64,000 nt of DNA from CAZNUM01 sp964539305 (GCA_964539305.1 CAZIIM010000006.1:6691-70690); one strand, 5' to 3'; counted from the stretch's first letter, positions 42,077 through 51,270 are shown. The notes: generated from the letters alone by a model not told the origin. Program-made: numbers and translations.

Positions 42077-43108
42077 ATGTTTTGGAAACGGCAAGTTCCG
42101 ATAACGATTGTGGCAGTGGTGGGTTTCATCACCCTGTTTGGCTGGTTTATTGATCACCCTGCAATCGAAGCCTTTGTCAATGACGACGCAACCCAGTGGT
42201 TCGACATTCTGGCCAGTTTTGCCATTTTTCTGGGGGCATTGAACCTAATGAAACTGCAATCGCAGAAAATAATTAAACGGAAAAAAGGATGGCCTTACAG
42301 CGTTATGGCTATCTTGGGTTTCTTCTTCGCCCTCACTGCCGGGTTCGTTCTCCGTGGTTCCTATACCCTGGAGATTGAAAATCCCGGCAACAATCCCCAA
42401 CAGGTCGCGGCCGTCCTTGCACCTGAAATTCACAAGGATATGGAAACGACAACCTCCATTTTATCCATTATTGATGCTGAGACGCCTTTTAAAATGGATT
42501 CACCGTACTGGACGCGGAAAAAAGCCGATCAGGTGGCTGAGGCCCTGACAGCGGCCGGAGCAACTGCGAGAGTGATTCCAGCCGAATGGGGCTCCCATAT
42601 TAGCACCCGGGGCAGCCTGTTTAACTGGATGTTTTACAAAATCTTTACGCCTTTGAGTGCCACCATGTTTGCTCTGCTGGCTTTCTTCGTCGCTTCCGCT
42701 TCCTACCGGGCATTCCGCATCCGGAATTTTGAGGCGACCCTTTTATTGACTTCGGGAATCATTATCATGCTGGGAAGGGTACCGGTGGGGAGTAAAATTT
42801 CCAGCTGGTTCATTATGTACATCGTAGTCCTTTTCTGTGGGATTGGCATTAACCAGTGGCTCAAGAATAAAAAAATTACGTTTTTTGCCGTGGCCGGCGG
42901 ATTGCTTGCGGTAACGATCGCCGGTTTCCTTACAGGGTGGCCGGTGGATAAACCGGGAATATTTTATTTACCTTTATTACAGGACTGGATTTACAATTTC
43001 CCCAATGTGGCCGGCGCAAGAGCGATTATGATTGGAATTGGTCTGGGAATCATTTCCACGTCCATACGCTACATCCTCGGTATTGAAAAATCCTATATCG
43101 GAGAATAA
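42077..43108 (+). CDS. Uncharacterised polytopic membrane protein
   Basis: A 343-residue protein with about eight hydrophobic segments: three before residue 100 and five after 185. Between them lies a soluble domain (about 105-180). Its end, KKADQVAEALTAAGATARVIP, faintly recalls the last helix and strand of L7/L12-like domains; this is only an impression. It lies 9 bases behind the DUF6754 gene with an AGGAG ribosome site. Family unknown. Confidence 0.65.
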   Translation: MFWKRQVPITIVAVVGFITLFGWFIDHPAIEAFVNDDATQWFDILASFAIFLGALNLMKLQSQKIIKRKKGWPYSVMAILGFFFALTAGFVLRGSYTLEIENPGNNPQQVAAVLAPEIHKDMETTTSILSIIDAETPFKMDSPYWTRKKADQVAEALTAAGATARVIPAEWGSHISTRGSLFNWMFYKIFTPLSATMFALLAFFVASASYRAFRIRNFEATLLLTSGIIIMLGRVPVGSKISSWFIMYIVVLFCGIGINQWLKNKKITFFAVAGGLLAVTIAGFLTGWPVDKPGIFYLPLLQDWIYNFPNVAGARAIMIGIGLGIISTSIRYILGIEKSYIGE

Positions 43109-43110
43109 TT

Positions 43111-43956
43111 ATGAAATTTCTTGAAAATCTGATTCTGAAACTGGGGCATGTGGATCGGCGCTGGATTTTCCTGATTATTGCCGCTGTAGTGGCCTTGCCT
43201 TTGTTTTTCCCGTTAGGATTACCCATTCGTCCCACCAATGCCACCCAGGTGGCCTATAATGCCATTGAAAGCTTGCCGCCGAATTCGAAGGTCCTCGTGT
43301 CTTTCGAGTACGGTCCCAGCACTAAGCCGGAAATCCATCCCATGGCGATCGCTGTTTTACGCCACCTCTTCCGGAACGGACAGAAAGTGTATGTCACCTG
43401 TCTCTGGCCCGATGGTCAATTCATGGCGGAGGAGGCCTTGAACCAGGTGGCGAAAAAAGAATATCATCTCACCTACGGTGAGGATTACGTCCTGTTGGGG
43501 TTCCGACCGGGGAATGAAGCGGTCGTGAAGGGCGTTGTCAGTAATTTAAGGAAAATGTACACGGTGGATGCCCGGGGCACTCTAATCGATAAAATTCCCA
43601 TGATGGAAGGGATTAACAATTTTAAGGATTTCGACTTCCTTTTCTCCGCTTCCGCCGGTTATCCCGGGACGGTGGAATGGGTTCAGTATGCCTCCGATCC
43701 CACGGGGGTGCCCATGAGCACCGGTACCACTTCAATTCAGGTAAATGAGGTAATGCCCTATGTCCAATCGGGCCAGGTGAACGGGATTCTGGCAGGCATG
43801 CCGGGAGCCGCCGAATACGAAGCTCTCATTGGTGAACCGGGAATCGGAACCAGCGGTATGGATGCCCAATCCATTGCCCACCTGGTGATCGTCCTGTTTA
43901 TCGTCCTTGGGAACGTGGGTTATTTCATCGAACGCAAACGTGCTAGAAAATATTAA
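43111..43956 (+). CDS. Uncharacterised membrane-anchored protein
   Basis: A 281-residue protein with one membrane segment near the N-terminus (about 19-38), another near the C-terminus (about 255-273), and a soluble middle domain. The middle has a Rossmann-like start (VLVSFEYGPSTKPEIHPMAIA; VYVTCLWPDGQFMAEEAL) and a glycine-rich stretch (SGQVNGILAGMPGAAEYEALIG). No enzyme motif is recognised. It begins two bases after the preceding stop. Confidence 0.65.
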   Translation: MKFLENLILKLGHVDRRWIFLIIAAVVALPLFFPLGLPIRPTNATQVAYNAIESLPPNSKVLVSFEYGPSTKPEIHPMAIAVLRHLFRNGQKVYVTCLWPDGQFMAEEALNQVAKKEYHLTYGEDYVLLGFRPGNEAVVKGVVSNLRKMYTVDARGTLIDKIPMMEGINNFKDFDFLFSASAGYPGTVEWVQYASDPTGVPMSTGTTSIQVNEVMPYVQSGQVNGILAGMPGAAEYEALIGEPGIGTSGMDAQSIAHLVIVLFIVLGNVGYFIERKRARKY

Positions 43957-43974
43957 GGTCGGGAGAGATTTAAT

Positions 43975-44832
43975 ATGAATGGAGCAGAAATTTTCGGCGG
44001 ATGGATTGCAGCCTTCCTGACTTTGGCCATCTTTTCCTATCTTTACAAGGATAACCCCTTCTACAAGATTGCGGAACACATCTTTGTCGGGGTTTCGGCG
44101 GGATATTGGACTTCCATGTATTTCTGGACCCAGATCCAGCCAAACCTTTTTGGTCGGCTATGGCCCAAGATTGAACCCGGAACCCTGGACAGCGGTTTCA
44201 TGAAATTCTGGTATGGGATTTACAATACACTGGGAGCGGTTCTACCTGCTGTTTTCCCGACAGGGGGTATCGATAAGGGGCATGGAATGCACCTGATTTA
44301 CATCATTCCCTTCATCCTGGGGATTATGATGTTATTAAGTGTCTTTTCCAAGATGAGCTGGTTTGCCCGGTGGGGCATCGCCTATACGGTGGGTATGGCC
44401 GCCGGTCTGAGAGCTTACGGATTCCTGAATTCGAATGTAATTGGACAAATCAAGGGGTCCGCTGTTCGGTTCGTCGGTGATTTACCCTTTTTCAGCCTTC
44501 TGGGAGACAGTATTTTCAACAGTTTTATTATTATTGTGGGTACAATTGCCGGACTCCTGTATTTTTACTTTTCCAGGGAGCACACGGGCTGGCTGGGTAA
44601 AGTTTCACGATTCGGAATCTATTTCCTGATGATCAGCTTTGGTGCATCTTTCGGATTTGCCGTTATGGGGCGAATATCCCTGTTAATTGGACGTTTTATT
44701 GACCTGATCGACTATTCTGGAGGCCGGTACCACCATGCCACTTTATGGATATTAGTCATCATGGTGTTGTTACTTGGTTACAGCGCATTCAAGGATCAGA
44801 GTGGCAATAAGCCCAACACCGATGAAGCATGA
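43975..44832 (+). CDS. Uncharacterised polytopic membrane protein
   Basis: A 285-residue protein with about eight hydrophobic segments through its length. Notable stretches are IAEHIFVGVSAGYWTSMYFW near the N-terminus, GIAYTVGMAAGLRAYGFLNS in the middle, and GASFGFAVMGRISLLIGRF near the C-terminus. It is the last gene of the run that starts with the GlmL-like ATPase, overlapping the next, unrelated gene by 11 bases. No family recognised. Confidence 0.65.
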   Translation: MNGAEIFGGWIAAFLTLAIFSYLYKDNPFYKIAEHIFVGVSAGYWTSMYFWTQIQPNLFGRLWPKIEPGTLDSGFMKFWYGIYNTLGAVLPAVFPTGGIDKGHGMHLIYIIPFILGIMMLLSVFSKMSWFARWGIAYTVGMAAGLRAYGFLNSNVIGQIKGSAVRFVGDLPFFSLLGDSIFNSFIIIVGTIAGLLYFYFSREHTGWLGKVSRFGIYFLMISFGASFGFAVMGRISLLIGRFIDLIDYSGGRYHHATLWILVIMVLLLGYSAFKDQSGNKPNTDEA

Positions 44833-45745
44833 CCGGCTGATTCATATTAAACAATTATCCGTTTCCTTTCCCGTAAAAGGAGACCTGGTTCCGGTTGTGG
44901 ATCAGGTCTCCTTTTCTGTTTTTAATGGGGAAATCCTGGCGTTAGTGGGGGAATCAGGGTGCGGAAAATCCCAGATTGCCCTGGCGCTCATGGGTTTGAA
45001 CCATCCCCAGGCGCAGGTCCAATTAACCGGAATGGGACTGGATTGCAGGAAAGCCATGATTTTTCAGGAACCAATGACCGCTCTTAACCCGGTTATTACT
45101 ATCGGAGAACAAATTCGGGAAGCGATTTCAGAAAAAGCATTCGCCACCAGAGAACGGGTTTATGAATTGTTACGGGAAGTAAAAATCAGTGAGCCGAAAA
45201 AACGGTACAAGCAATATCCCCACGAATTCTCCGGTGGCATGCGGCAACGGGTGCTCATTGCTGCTGCTTTGGCCCGGAAACCCAAACTGTTGATTGCCGA
45301 TGAACCCACTACGGCCCTGGACGTCACCATACAGAGCCAGATTGTGGCTCTGTTAAAGTCATTGAACCAGCGGATTGGTCTTTCCATTCTGTTTATTACG
45401 CACGATCTCGGTCTGGTGAAAAAAGTGGCGCATCGGACCATGGTCATGTATGCGGGAAAGATCGTCGAATCCGGGCCGACGGAAGAAGTCTTAACTGCGT
45501 CAAGGCACCCTTACACGGCCGATTTAATGAAGCTTTCCATTTTGGAAAAGAATGGGCATGGGAAATTCCCAGCGATTCCGGGTACGGTCCCGGCGCCCCA
45601 TGACTACCACTCTGGCTGTCGTTATCATCCCCGTTGTTCCTATGCTAAACCGGATTGCGAACAGGGCGAACCGAAGACGGAAACAGAGGCGGAACATTCC
45701 TGGTTTTGTAACTACGCTCTGGAGGGAAGGGGTGCTTCCGAATGA
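44822..45745 (+). CDS. oppD: Oligopeptide/dipeptide ABC transporter ATP-binding protein
   Basis: About 307 residues. Walker A GESGCGKSQ (residues 40-48), signature FSGGMRQRV, Walker B LLIADEPTTALD, and the switch His in ITHD. The C-terminus has the oligopeptide-type cysteine-containing extension (GCRYHPRCSYAKPDC). The ATG at 44822 gives MKHDRLIHIKQLSV, fitting the family, in preference to a more upstream frame start. No permease, binding protein or OppF partner gene is adjacent, so its transporter must be encoded elsewhere or be shared. The name follows family likeness; the substrate is not shown. Confidence 0.85.
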   Translation: MKHDRLIHIKQLSVSFPVKGDLVPVVDQVSFSVFNGEILALVGESGCGKSQIALALMGLNHPQAQVQLTGMGLDCRKAMIFQEPMTALNPVITIGEQIREAISEKAFATRERVYELLREVKISEPKKRYKQYPHEFSGGMRQRVLIAAALARKPKLLIADEPTTALDVTIQSQIVALLKSLNQRIGLSILFITHDLGLVKKVAHRTMVMYAGKIVESGPTEEVLTASRHPYTADLMKLSILEKNGHGKFPAIPGTVPAPHDYHSGCRYHPRCSYAKPDCEQGEPKTETEAEHSWFCNYALEGRGASE

Positions 45746-45796
45746 CTTTGAAACCAATGTAAATTTTTCTTTGGTTTTACTATAGAAACCTGCCAG

Positions 45797-45825
45797 TTGA
45801 AGGATATTTAAAACACAGGTACAAT
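45797..45825 (+). promoter_or_regulatory. Candidate sigma-70-type promoter for the lysine genes
   Basis: TTGAAG at 45797-45802 and TACAAT at 45820-45825 are separated by 17 bases, 25 bases before the GTG start at 45850. An A/T-rich inverted repeat (AACCAA, TTTGGTT) at about 45755-45778 could end the upstream transcript. Confidence 0.5.
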
Positions 45826-45849
45826 ATTACTTAATTAAAGGATTTTTAC

Positions 45850-46734
45850 GTGGATACAATTTTAAAAGAACTGGGAATAGAATCCCTGAATCCCGGATCC
45901 TGTTCTGGAAAAGGATTTTGGGCTTCAACTGAAGGGGAAATTTTACCATCGATTAATCCCTCGACCGGAGAAGTCATTGCAACCGTTGCCATGGCCGGAC
46001 AGAAGGAGTACGACCAGGTGGTTCAACGGGCATCGGAAGCCTTCCAACAGTGGAGAACAGTTCCGGCGCCGGTCCGGGGGGAATTGGTCCGTCAAATGGG
46101 ACTGGCCCTGCGGGAAAAGAAAGATGCTCTGGGAAGTCTGGTAGCACTGGAGATGGGAAAAATCAAGCAGGAGGGATATGGCGAAGTTCAGGAAATGATT
46201 GATATCGCCGATTTTGCCGTCGGGCAATCCAGGATGCTGTACGGTAAAACGATGCATTCGGAACGGAAAGATCACCGGATGTACGAGCAGTGGCATCCCC
46301 TAGGACCGATCGGTGTGATTTCGGCCTTTAATTTCCCAGTCGCCGTCTGGGCCTGGAATGCTTTTATTGCCGCTATTGCCGGGGATACGGTCATCTGGAA
46401 ACCCTCTTCGTCGGTTCCTTTATGCAGTATTGCCATCCAAAACATTTGTAATGAGGTGATGGAGGCCAATGGCTATTCCGGCATTTTCAATCTGGTGATT
46501 GGAAAAGGGTCCACCATTGGTGAAACGCTGGTCAAGGACAAGCGCATTCCTCTCATTTCATTCACCGGCTCGACAGCCATGGGTCGGCACGTCAGTGAAC
46601 AGGTGGCGAAGCGTTTTGGCAANNNNNNNNNNNNNNNNNNNNNNNNNNNNNNNNNNNNNNNNNNNNNNNNNNNNNNNNNNNNNNNNNNNNNNNNNNNNNN
46701 NNNNNNNNNNNNNNNNNNNNNNGAATTGAATTAA
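45850..46734 (+). CDS. ALDH7-type aminoadipate-semialdehyde dehydrogenase, interrupted by a real gap
   Basis: Residues 1-257 are the N-terminal half of an aldehyde dehydrogenase of the ALDH7 (antiquitin, P6C dehydrogenase) type: FNFPVAVWAWN, VIWKPSSSVPL, and FTGSTAMGRHV. The start is a GTG with an AAAGGA site 8 bases upstream. The 100-N run removes the rest, including the catalytic Cys. After it, Glu-Leu-Asn and a stop fit the usual end of the family (QGI-x). A full enzyme has about 510 residues, so about 750 bases are really missing. With lat downstream it should oxidise aminoadipate semialdehyde/P6C made from lysine. Confidence 0.82.
   Translation: MDTILKELGIESLNPGSCSGKGFWASTEGEILPSINPSTGEVIATVAMAGQKEYDQVVQRASEAFQQWRTVPAPVRGELVRQMGLALREKKDALGSLVALEMGKIKQEGYGEVQEMIDIADFAVGQSRMLYGKTMHSERKDHRMYEQWHPLGPIGVISAFNFPVAVWAWNAFIAAIAGDTVIWKPSSSVPLCSIAIQNICNEVMEANGYSGIFNLVIGKGSTIGETLVKDKRIPLISFTGSTAMGRHVSEQVAKRFGXXXXXXXXXXXXXXXXXXXXXXXXXXXXXXXXXXELN
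46623..46722. other. 100-N run: real gap, length not known
   Basis: The flanks are unlike each other. From the length of ALDH7 enzymes, about 750 bases are probably missing, not 100. Confidence 0.8.
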
Positions 46735-46777
46735 CGCCTGAATCCTTGAACCCTTTTAACTGGAAAGACGCAACGAA

Positions 46778-48094
46778 ATGACCATTCAACCTGTTGATGT
46801 ACGAAAAACGATCGGCAACCATATGCTGGCTGATGGAATGGAACCCGTCATTGATTTAAAAAACAGCCACGGATCCTGGCTGGTGGATGCCCGCGACGGC
46901 CGGGAATACCTGGATCTATTTTCCATGTTTGCCTCCCTTTCTGTTGGTTACAACCACCCCTATCTTCTGGAAAACAAGGCTCGGTTATTGGAAGCGGCGT
47001 TAAATAAACCGACGAACTCGGACGTTTATTCCACCCAACTGGCTGAATTCGTCGACACCATGGGACGGGTAGCCCAGCCGGAGTACCTACCCTATTCTTT
47101 CTTTATTGAAGGTGGTGCCCTGGCGGTGGAGAATGCCTTAAAAACAGCCTTTGACTGGAAAGTGAGAAAAAACCTGGCCATCGGAAGAGGGGAGAAGGGC
47201 TCCCAGGTCATCCATTTTAAGCAATGTTTTCACGGACGGACCGGCTACACTCTTTCCCTCACAGATTCACCGGACAAGCGCAAAACACTCTACTTTCCTA
47301 AATTTGATTGGCCCAGGATTACCAATCCAAAAATCAAATTCCCTCTGACGAAGGAAAATCTGGAAGAAATCCAGCGACTGGAATCCAAAGCATTGGATGA
47401 GATCAAAACAGCTTTATCTCAAAATCCGGACGATATTGCCGCCTTAATTATTGAACCGATTCAGGGTGAAGGCGGTGACAATCATTTCAGGGCTGAATTT
47501 TTCCATGCCCTGCGCGACCTGGCGGATGAAAACGAATTCCTCTTGATTTATGATGAAGTTCAGTCCGGCGTAGGGATTACGGGGGAAATGTGGGCTCACC
47601 AGTTATTTGGCAAAAAAGCCCGTCCTGATATTATCAGTTTTGGAAAGAAAACCCAGGTTTGCGGTATTTTTGTGGGGAACCGCGTCGATGAAGTAGAAGG
47701 CCATGTCTTTAAAGAATCGAGTCGAATAAACTCTACCTGGGGTGGGAATCTGGTAGACATGGTCCGTTTCACCATCTACCTGGAAATCATTGAACAGGAT
47801 CACCTGGTCGAAAAGGCTAAGTCAACAGGCGCCTATTTATTAAACCAACTGGAAAATCTGGGGAATCGTTTTTCCGATTTAGTTTCCAATGTTCGGGGGC
47901 AAGGTCTTTTCTGTGCTTTTGATCTCCCCGATGGAGCCACCCGCGATCGGGCGATTCAGTTTATTGCAGAGGAGGGGGTTCTAATGCTGGGAAGCGGAGA
48001 GCGGTCCATACGGTTCCGGCCCCATTTAAATGTAACCCAGGATGAACTTGATTTTGGACTGGGGAAAATTGAGGATGCCCTGAACCGCTTGTGA
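46778..48094 (+). CDS. lat: L-lysine 6-transaminase
   Basis: A 438-residue PLP enzyme of class III. It moves the epsilon-amino group of lysine to 2-oxoglutarate, giving aminoadipate semialdehyde, which closes to P6C. The PLP lysine lies in ISFGKKTQVCG near residue 290, preceded by the cofactor Asp in IYDEVQSGVG. The GLFCAFDLPDG and GERSIRFRPHLN stretches are as in Lat. The start lies 43 bases behind the ALDH7 stop; together they form a lysine-to-aminoadipate route. It overlaps rsmI by 4 bases. Confidence 0.9.
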   Translation: MTIQPVDVRKTIGNHMLADGMEPVIDLKNSHGSWLVDARDGREYLDLFSMFASLSVGYNHPYLLENKARLLEAALNKPTNSDVYSTQLAEFVDTMGRVAQPEYLPYSFFIEGGALAVENALKTAFDWKVRKNLAIGRGEKGSQVIHFKQCFHGRTGYTLSLTDSPDKRKTLYFPKFDWPRITNPKIKFPLTKENLEEIQRLESKALDEIKTALSQNPDDIAALIIEPIQGEGGDNHFRAEFFHALRDLADENEFLLIYDEVQSGVGITGEMWAHQLFGKKARPDIISFGKKTQVCGIFVGNRVDEVEGHVFKESSRINSTWGGNLVDMVRFTIYLEIIEQDHLVEKAKSTGAYLLNQLENLGNRFSDLVSNVRGQGLFCAFDLPDGATRDRAIQFIAEEGVLMLGSGERSIRFRPHLNVTQDELDFGLGKIEDALNRL

Positions 48095-48792
48095 CTGTCG
48101 CTGCAAATTCAGGAACCCTGTACATTGTTTCCACTCCCATCGGTAATCTGGAAGACATCACCCACCGGGCACTGAGGATTTTAAAGGAAGTGCCCCTGAT
48201 TGCAGCGGAGGATACCCGTCGCACGCGTCAACTATTGTCGCACTACCAGATTCACACCCCCCTGATCAGCTACTACGAACATAACCGTTTCACCCGGATT
48301 CCCCGGATCGTGGACCATCTGGTTTCAGGTCAGTCTTTGGCCGTCGTCACGGACGCAGGAACGCCCGGCATCAGTGACCCGGCCTATCGCTTGGTTCGGG
48401 CCGCACTGGAAGCCGATTGTAATATTGAAGCTATTCCCGGCGCTTCCGCCGTATTAACAGCCTTGGTCTCCTCGGGACTTCCCACCGACCGGTTTATTTT
48501 TGAAGGTTTTCTCCCGGCAAAGAAAGGCCGGAAACAACGCCTTAAACGCCTCCTGAATGAAGAAGCGACGATTATCTTTTTTGAAAGTCCGAACCGCCTT
48601 TTAAGGACCTTGAAGGATATCTTAACCCACTTAGGGGATCGACCGGCAGCCATTGGACGGGAGCTGACCAAACTGCACGAGGAAATCATCCGCGGAAAAG
48701 TATCGGAATTAATTTCACACTTTACAACGAAAGCCCCCCGGGGTGAATTTGTCATTATGGTAGGGAAGGAAGATCCAAATGTCTATTTTTAA
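48091..48792 (+). CDS. rsmI: 16S rRNA 2'-O-methyltransferase RsmI
   Basis: A 233-residue SAM-dependent enzyme that methylates the ribose of C1402 in 16S rRNA. The family marks are LYIVSTPIGNLEDITHRAL near the N-terminus, AAEDTRRTRQLL, and the tetrapyrrole-methylase style loop VVTDAGTPGISDP. The protein is about 50 residues shorter than the E. coli form and lacks its C-terminal domain, as many FCB members do. The start is a GTG overlapping lat. It overlaps tmk by 14 bases. Confidence 0.93.
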   Translation: MTVAANSGTLYIVSTPIGNLEDITHRALRILKEVPLIAAEDTRRTRQLLSHYQIHTPLISYYEHNRFTRIPRIVDHLVSGQSLAVVTDAGTPGISDPAYRLVRAALEADCNIEAIPGASAVLTALVSSGLPTDRFIFEGFLPAKKGRKQRLKRLLNEEATIIFFESPNRLLRTLKDILTHLGDRPAAIGRELTKLHEEIIRGKVSELISHFTTKAPRGEFVIMVGKEDPNVYF

Positions 48793-49408
48793 CCGCGGCA
48801 GATTGATTACATTTGAAGGAATTGACGGATGCGGGAAGAGTACCCAGGTCAAACTCCTGGTGGAGGCGTTAAATCGGGATGGGAAAAAATCCATTCTGGT
48901 ACGGGAGCCGGGAGGGACCCTCGTGTCTGAGGAAATCAGGGAAATTCTTCTCCATCGGCCCTCATCGGTACTTTGCGACCGAACGGAAGCCCTGTTAATG
49001 TGTGGCAGTCGGGCCCAGTTGACCTACGAAATTATCCTGCCCAATATTGAAGCGGGGATACATGTCATTGCAGACCGTTATTCCGATTCCACGTTGGCCT
49101 ATCAGGGGGGTGGAAGGAAGTTGGATCTGGAATGGCTGATTAAATTAAACACCTTCGCCACCTATGGTTTGGAACCGGACGTGACTTTTTTTGTTGACCT
49201 ATTACCGTCCGAGGCAGAACGGCGACGGAAACAGGAGAAGGATCGCATTGAACGGGCCGGCCTGGAATTACAAACCGCCGTCCGGAATGCCTACCTTGAG
49301 CTGGCCAAACGGTTCCCGGAACGGATGGTTGTACTGGATGGTCATCAACCGGTGGATGTGATCCACAATGAAATCCTGTCTGAACTGAAAAGGAGAAAAC
49401 TATTTTAA
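48779..49408 (+). CDS. tmk: Thymidylate kinase
   Basis: A 209-residue kinase that makes dTDP from dTMP. The P-loop FEGIDGCGKSTQ is at residues 10-21, the DRY motif is followed by SDSTLAYQGGGR, and the lid carries RRRKQEKDRIERAG. Glycine and lysine in the P-loop with basic residues in the lid suggest the E. coli-like type II arrangement, but I hold this loosely. It overlaps rsmI by 14 bases and the next gene by one base. Confidence 0.95.
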   Translation: MSIFNRGRLITFEGIDGCGKSTQVKLLVEALNRDGKKSILVREPGGTLVSEEIREILLHRPSSVLCDRTEALLMCGSRAQLTYEIILPNIEAGIHVIADRYSDSTLAYQGGGRKLDLEWLIKLNTFATYGLEPDVTFFVDLLPSEAERRRKQEKDRIERAGLELQTAVRNAYLELAKRFPERMVVLDGHQPVDVIHNEILSELKRRKLF

Positions 49409-51066
49409 TGCGTACATTTAAACATAACCGAAAATGGATCCTGCTCATCCTGGTGCTGGCAGTCGGTTCTCTGGCCCTGAGTCGCTCCGATTTTTACCGG
49501 AAGTTGGGGAAATCCCAACGGCTGATTAATGAAGTTTACAAGCAGGTTTTTGCCACCTATGTGGATGAACTGGATCCGGAAGCGTTCACCCGGGCCAGTA
49601 TCCGGAATATCACCGCCGCCCTGGACCCCTACACCGTTTACCTGGAAAAGGATGAACGGGACAATATCAATATCCTGGCTTACGGGAAATACGGCGGCGT
49701 CGGCATTCAGCTGGGATGGCGGAATAAACAACTCTCTGTTATTGCACCGATGGACGGAAGTCCTGCGAAAGCGGCCGGTATTCTCAGCGGAGATATCATT
49801 GTAAAAGTAGATGACAAGAGTGTGGAGAAACTGTCTCTCGATGAAGCGGCGCACCTGATTCGGGGCGAACAGGGAACCACCGTGAAATTGACCATCAAAC
49901 GTTACGGAATTGATGAACTGCTGGATTTCAACATCACCCGGGCCAATATCAAGGTCAAGGATGTGACCTATTACGGGGAAGTGGCTTCGAGCACAGGTTA
50001 CGTCCGGCTGAGCCGTTTCTCCCGGAATGCCCCATCGGAAATGCGGTCTGCCCTGAACGATTTAATGCAACAGAACGTCCATGACATCATCCTGGATCTC
50101 AGGGACAATCCGGGCGGATTATTGAATGCCGCCGTCTCGATTCTCGATATGTTGATTCCCAAGGACCAGTTACTGGTGACCACCAAGGGACGGACCCCGG
50201 AATCCAATAAAACTTTTTATTCGAAATCGGATCCCCTGGTGCCGGAATCGGTACCCATTACAGTCCTGATTAATCATGGCAGCGCCTCTGCCAGTGAAAT
50301 CGTGGCCGGTGCCATTCAGGACCTGGACCGGGGGCTTATTCTGGGACAGAAATCCTTTGGAAAAGGACTGGTTCAGTCGGTATATAATCTGGACAAAACC
50401 AAAACCTTGAAAATCACTACCGCCAAATATTACATCCCCAGCGGGAGACTGATTCAGAAAAGCGATTATATTGACACCACTTTCATCCTGAACCGGGCCC
50501 ACCTGGATACGCTCTTCACAACCAAAAATGGCCGTACGGTAAAAGGCAGCGGCGGCATCACCCCTGACAGCATCATTGATTACGGTCCTGTACCGGTCCT
50601 TACAACCAAATATTGGCGCAGGGGATATTTCTTTTCGTTTGCACAGAAATTCAAACACCAGTATACCTCCATGGAGGAAGTGGAAGCTGATTCAAGTCTT
50701 CTGGAAAAATTCGCCCATTTCCTGGCCGATGAAACAGTTCATATTCAGTTACCTGGGGAGAAGGAACTGGAAAACCTGGACAAGAAAATCCATCAGGTGG
50801 ACAGTACGAATCAAACCGTTGAATCCGCTCTGGAAAAAATTGAATCGTTTTATGATCACCGTAAAAGCACCCTTTTTCAGACGGAGCGGGAAAAGATCCG
50901 GCAACAGTTATTGATTGAATTCGCCGGGTTACTGGAAGGGCCGGCAGGGCGGACCAAACAGGTTCTGAAACACGATCCATCCATTGCCACCGCCATCGAT
51001 CTCATGTCGGATGAACTGGCTTACGATACCTTTCTGGCAAAATCGATGGCCGAATCGGCGAACTGA
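49408..51066 (+). CDS. ctpA: S41-family C-terminal processing protease
   Basis: A 552-residue periplasmic serine protease. A membrane anchor or signal is at residues 10-28, a PDZ domain at about 92-175 (GGVGIQLGWRNK; GSPAKAAGILSGDIIVKVD), and the S41 core at about 180-390. It has the serine motif HGSASASEIVAGAIQD near residue 291 and the lysine motif SFGKGLVQS near 318. A helical tail of about 150 residues extends past the core. Such proteases trim or destroy envelope proteins from their C-terminus. It overlaps tmk by one base. Confidence 0.93.
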   Translation: MRTFKHNRKWILLILVLAVGSLALSRSDFYRKLGKSQRLINEVYKQVFATYVDELDPEAFTRASIRNITAALDPYTVYLEKDERDNINILAYGKYGGVGIQLGWRNKQLSVIAPMDGSPAKAAGILSGDIIVKVDDKSVEKLSLDEAAHLIRGEQGTTVKLTIKRYGIDELLDFNITRANIKVKDVTYYGEVASSTGYVRLSRFSRNAPSEMRSALNDLMQQNVHDIILDLRDNPGGLLNAAVSILDMLIPKDQLLVTTKGRTPESNKTFYSKSDPLVPESVPITVLINHGSASASEIVAGAIQDLDRGLILGQKSFGKGLVQSVYNLDKTKTLKITTAKYYIPSGRLIQKSDYIDTTFILNRAHLDTLFTTKNGRTVKGSGGITPDSIIDYGPVPVLTTKYWRRGYFFSFAQKFKHQYTSMEEVEADSSLLEKFAHFLADETVHIQLPGEKELENLDKKIHQVDSTNQTVESALEKIESFYDHRKSTLFQTEREKIRQQLLIEFAGLLEGPAGRTKQVLKHDPSIATAIDLMSDELAYDTFLAKSMAESAN

Positions 51067-51122
51067 AGATTAAACTTTCATTCTATTGAGGGATTCACTG
51101 TAAATTCCACGGCTTTTTCAGG

Positions 51123-51196
<74 letters not shown>

Positions 51197-51250
51197 CAAC
51201 CATTTTTCGAATAAATATGACTTCTGACTATTCAGTTTACTTCGTCTGTC

Positions 51251-51270
51251 CTGCGGATTCCGAGCCGCAG
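51251..51270 (+). terminator. Hairpin between tRNA-Val and thrS
   Basis: CTGCGG and CCGCAG pair around an eight-base loop. Only a weak T tract (CTTTCT) follows. It may end the tRNA transcript or be part of a thrS leader; the sequence does not decide. Confidence 0.3.

Noticed and set aside
44774..44821. Extended N-terminus for the ABC ATPase
   Set aside because: The extra codons lie inside the preceding membrane-protein gene and do not match the family; the ATG at 44822 does.
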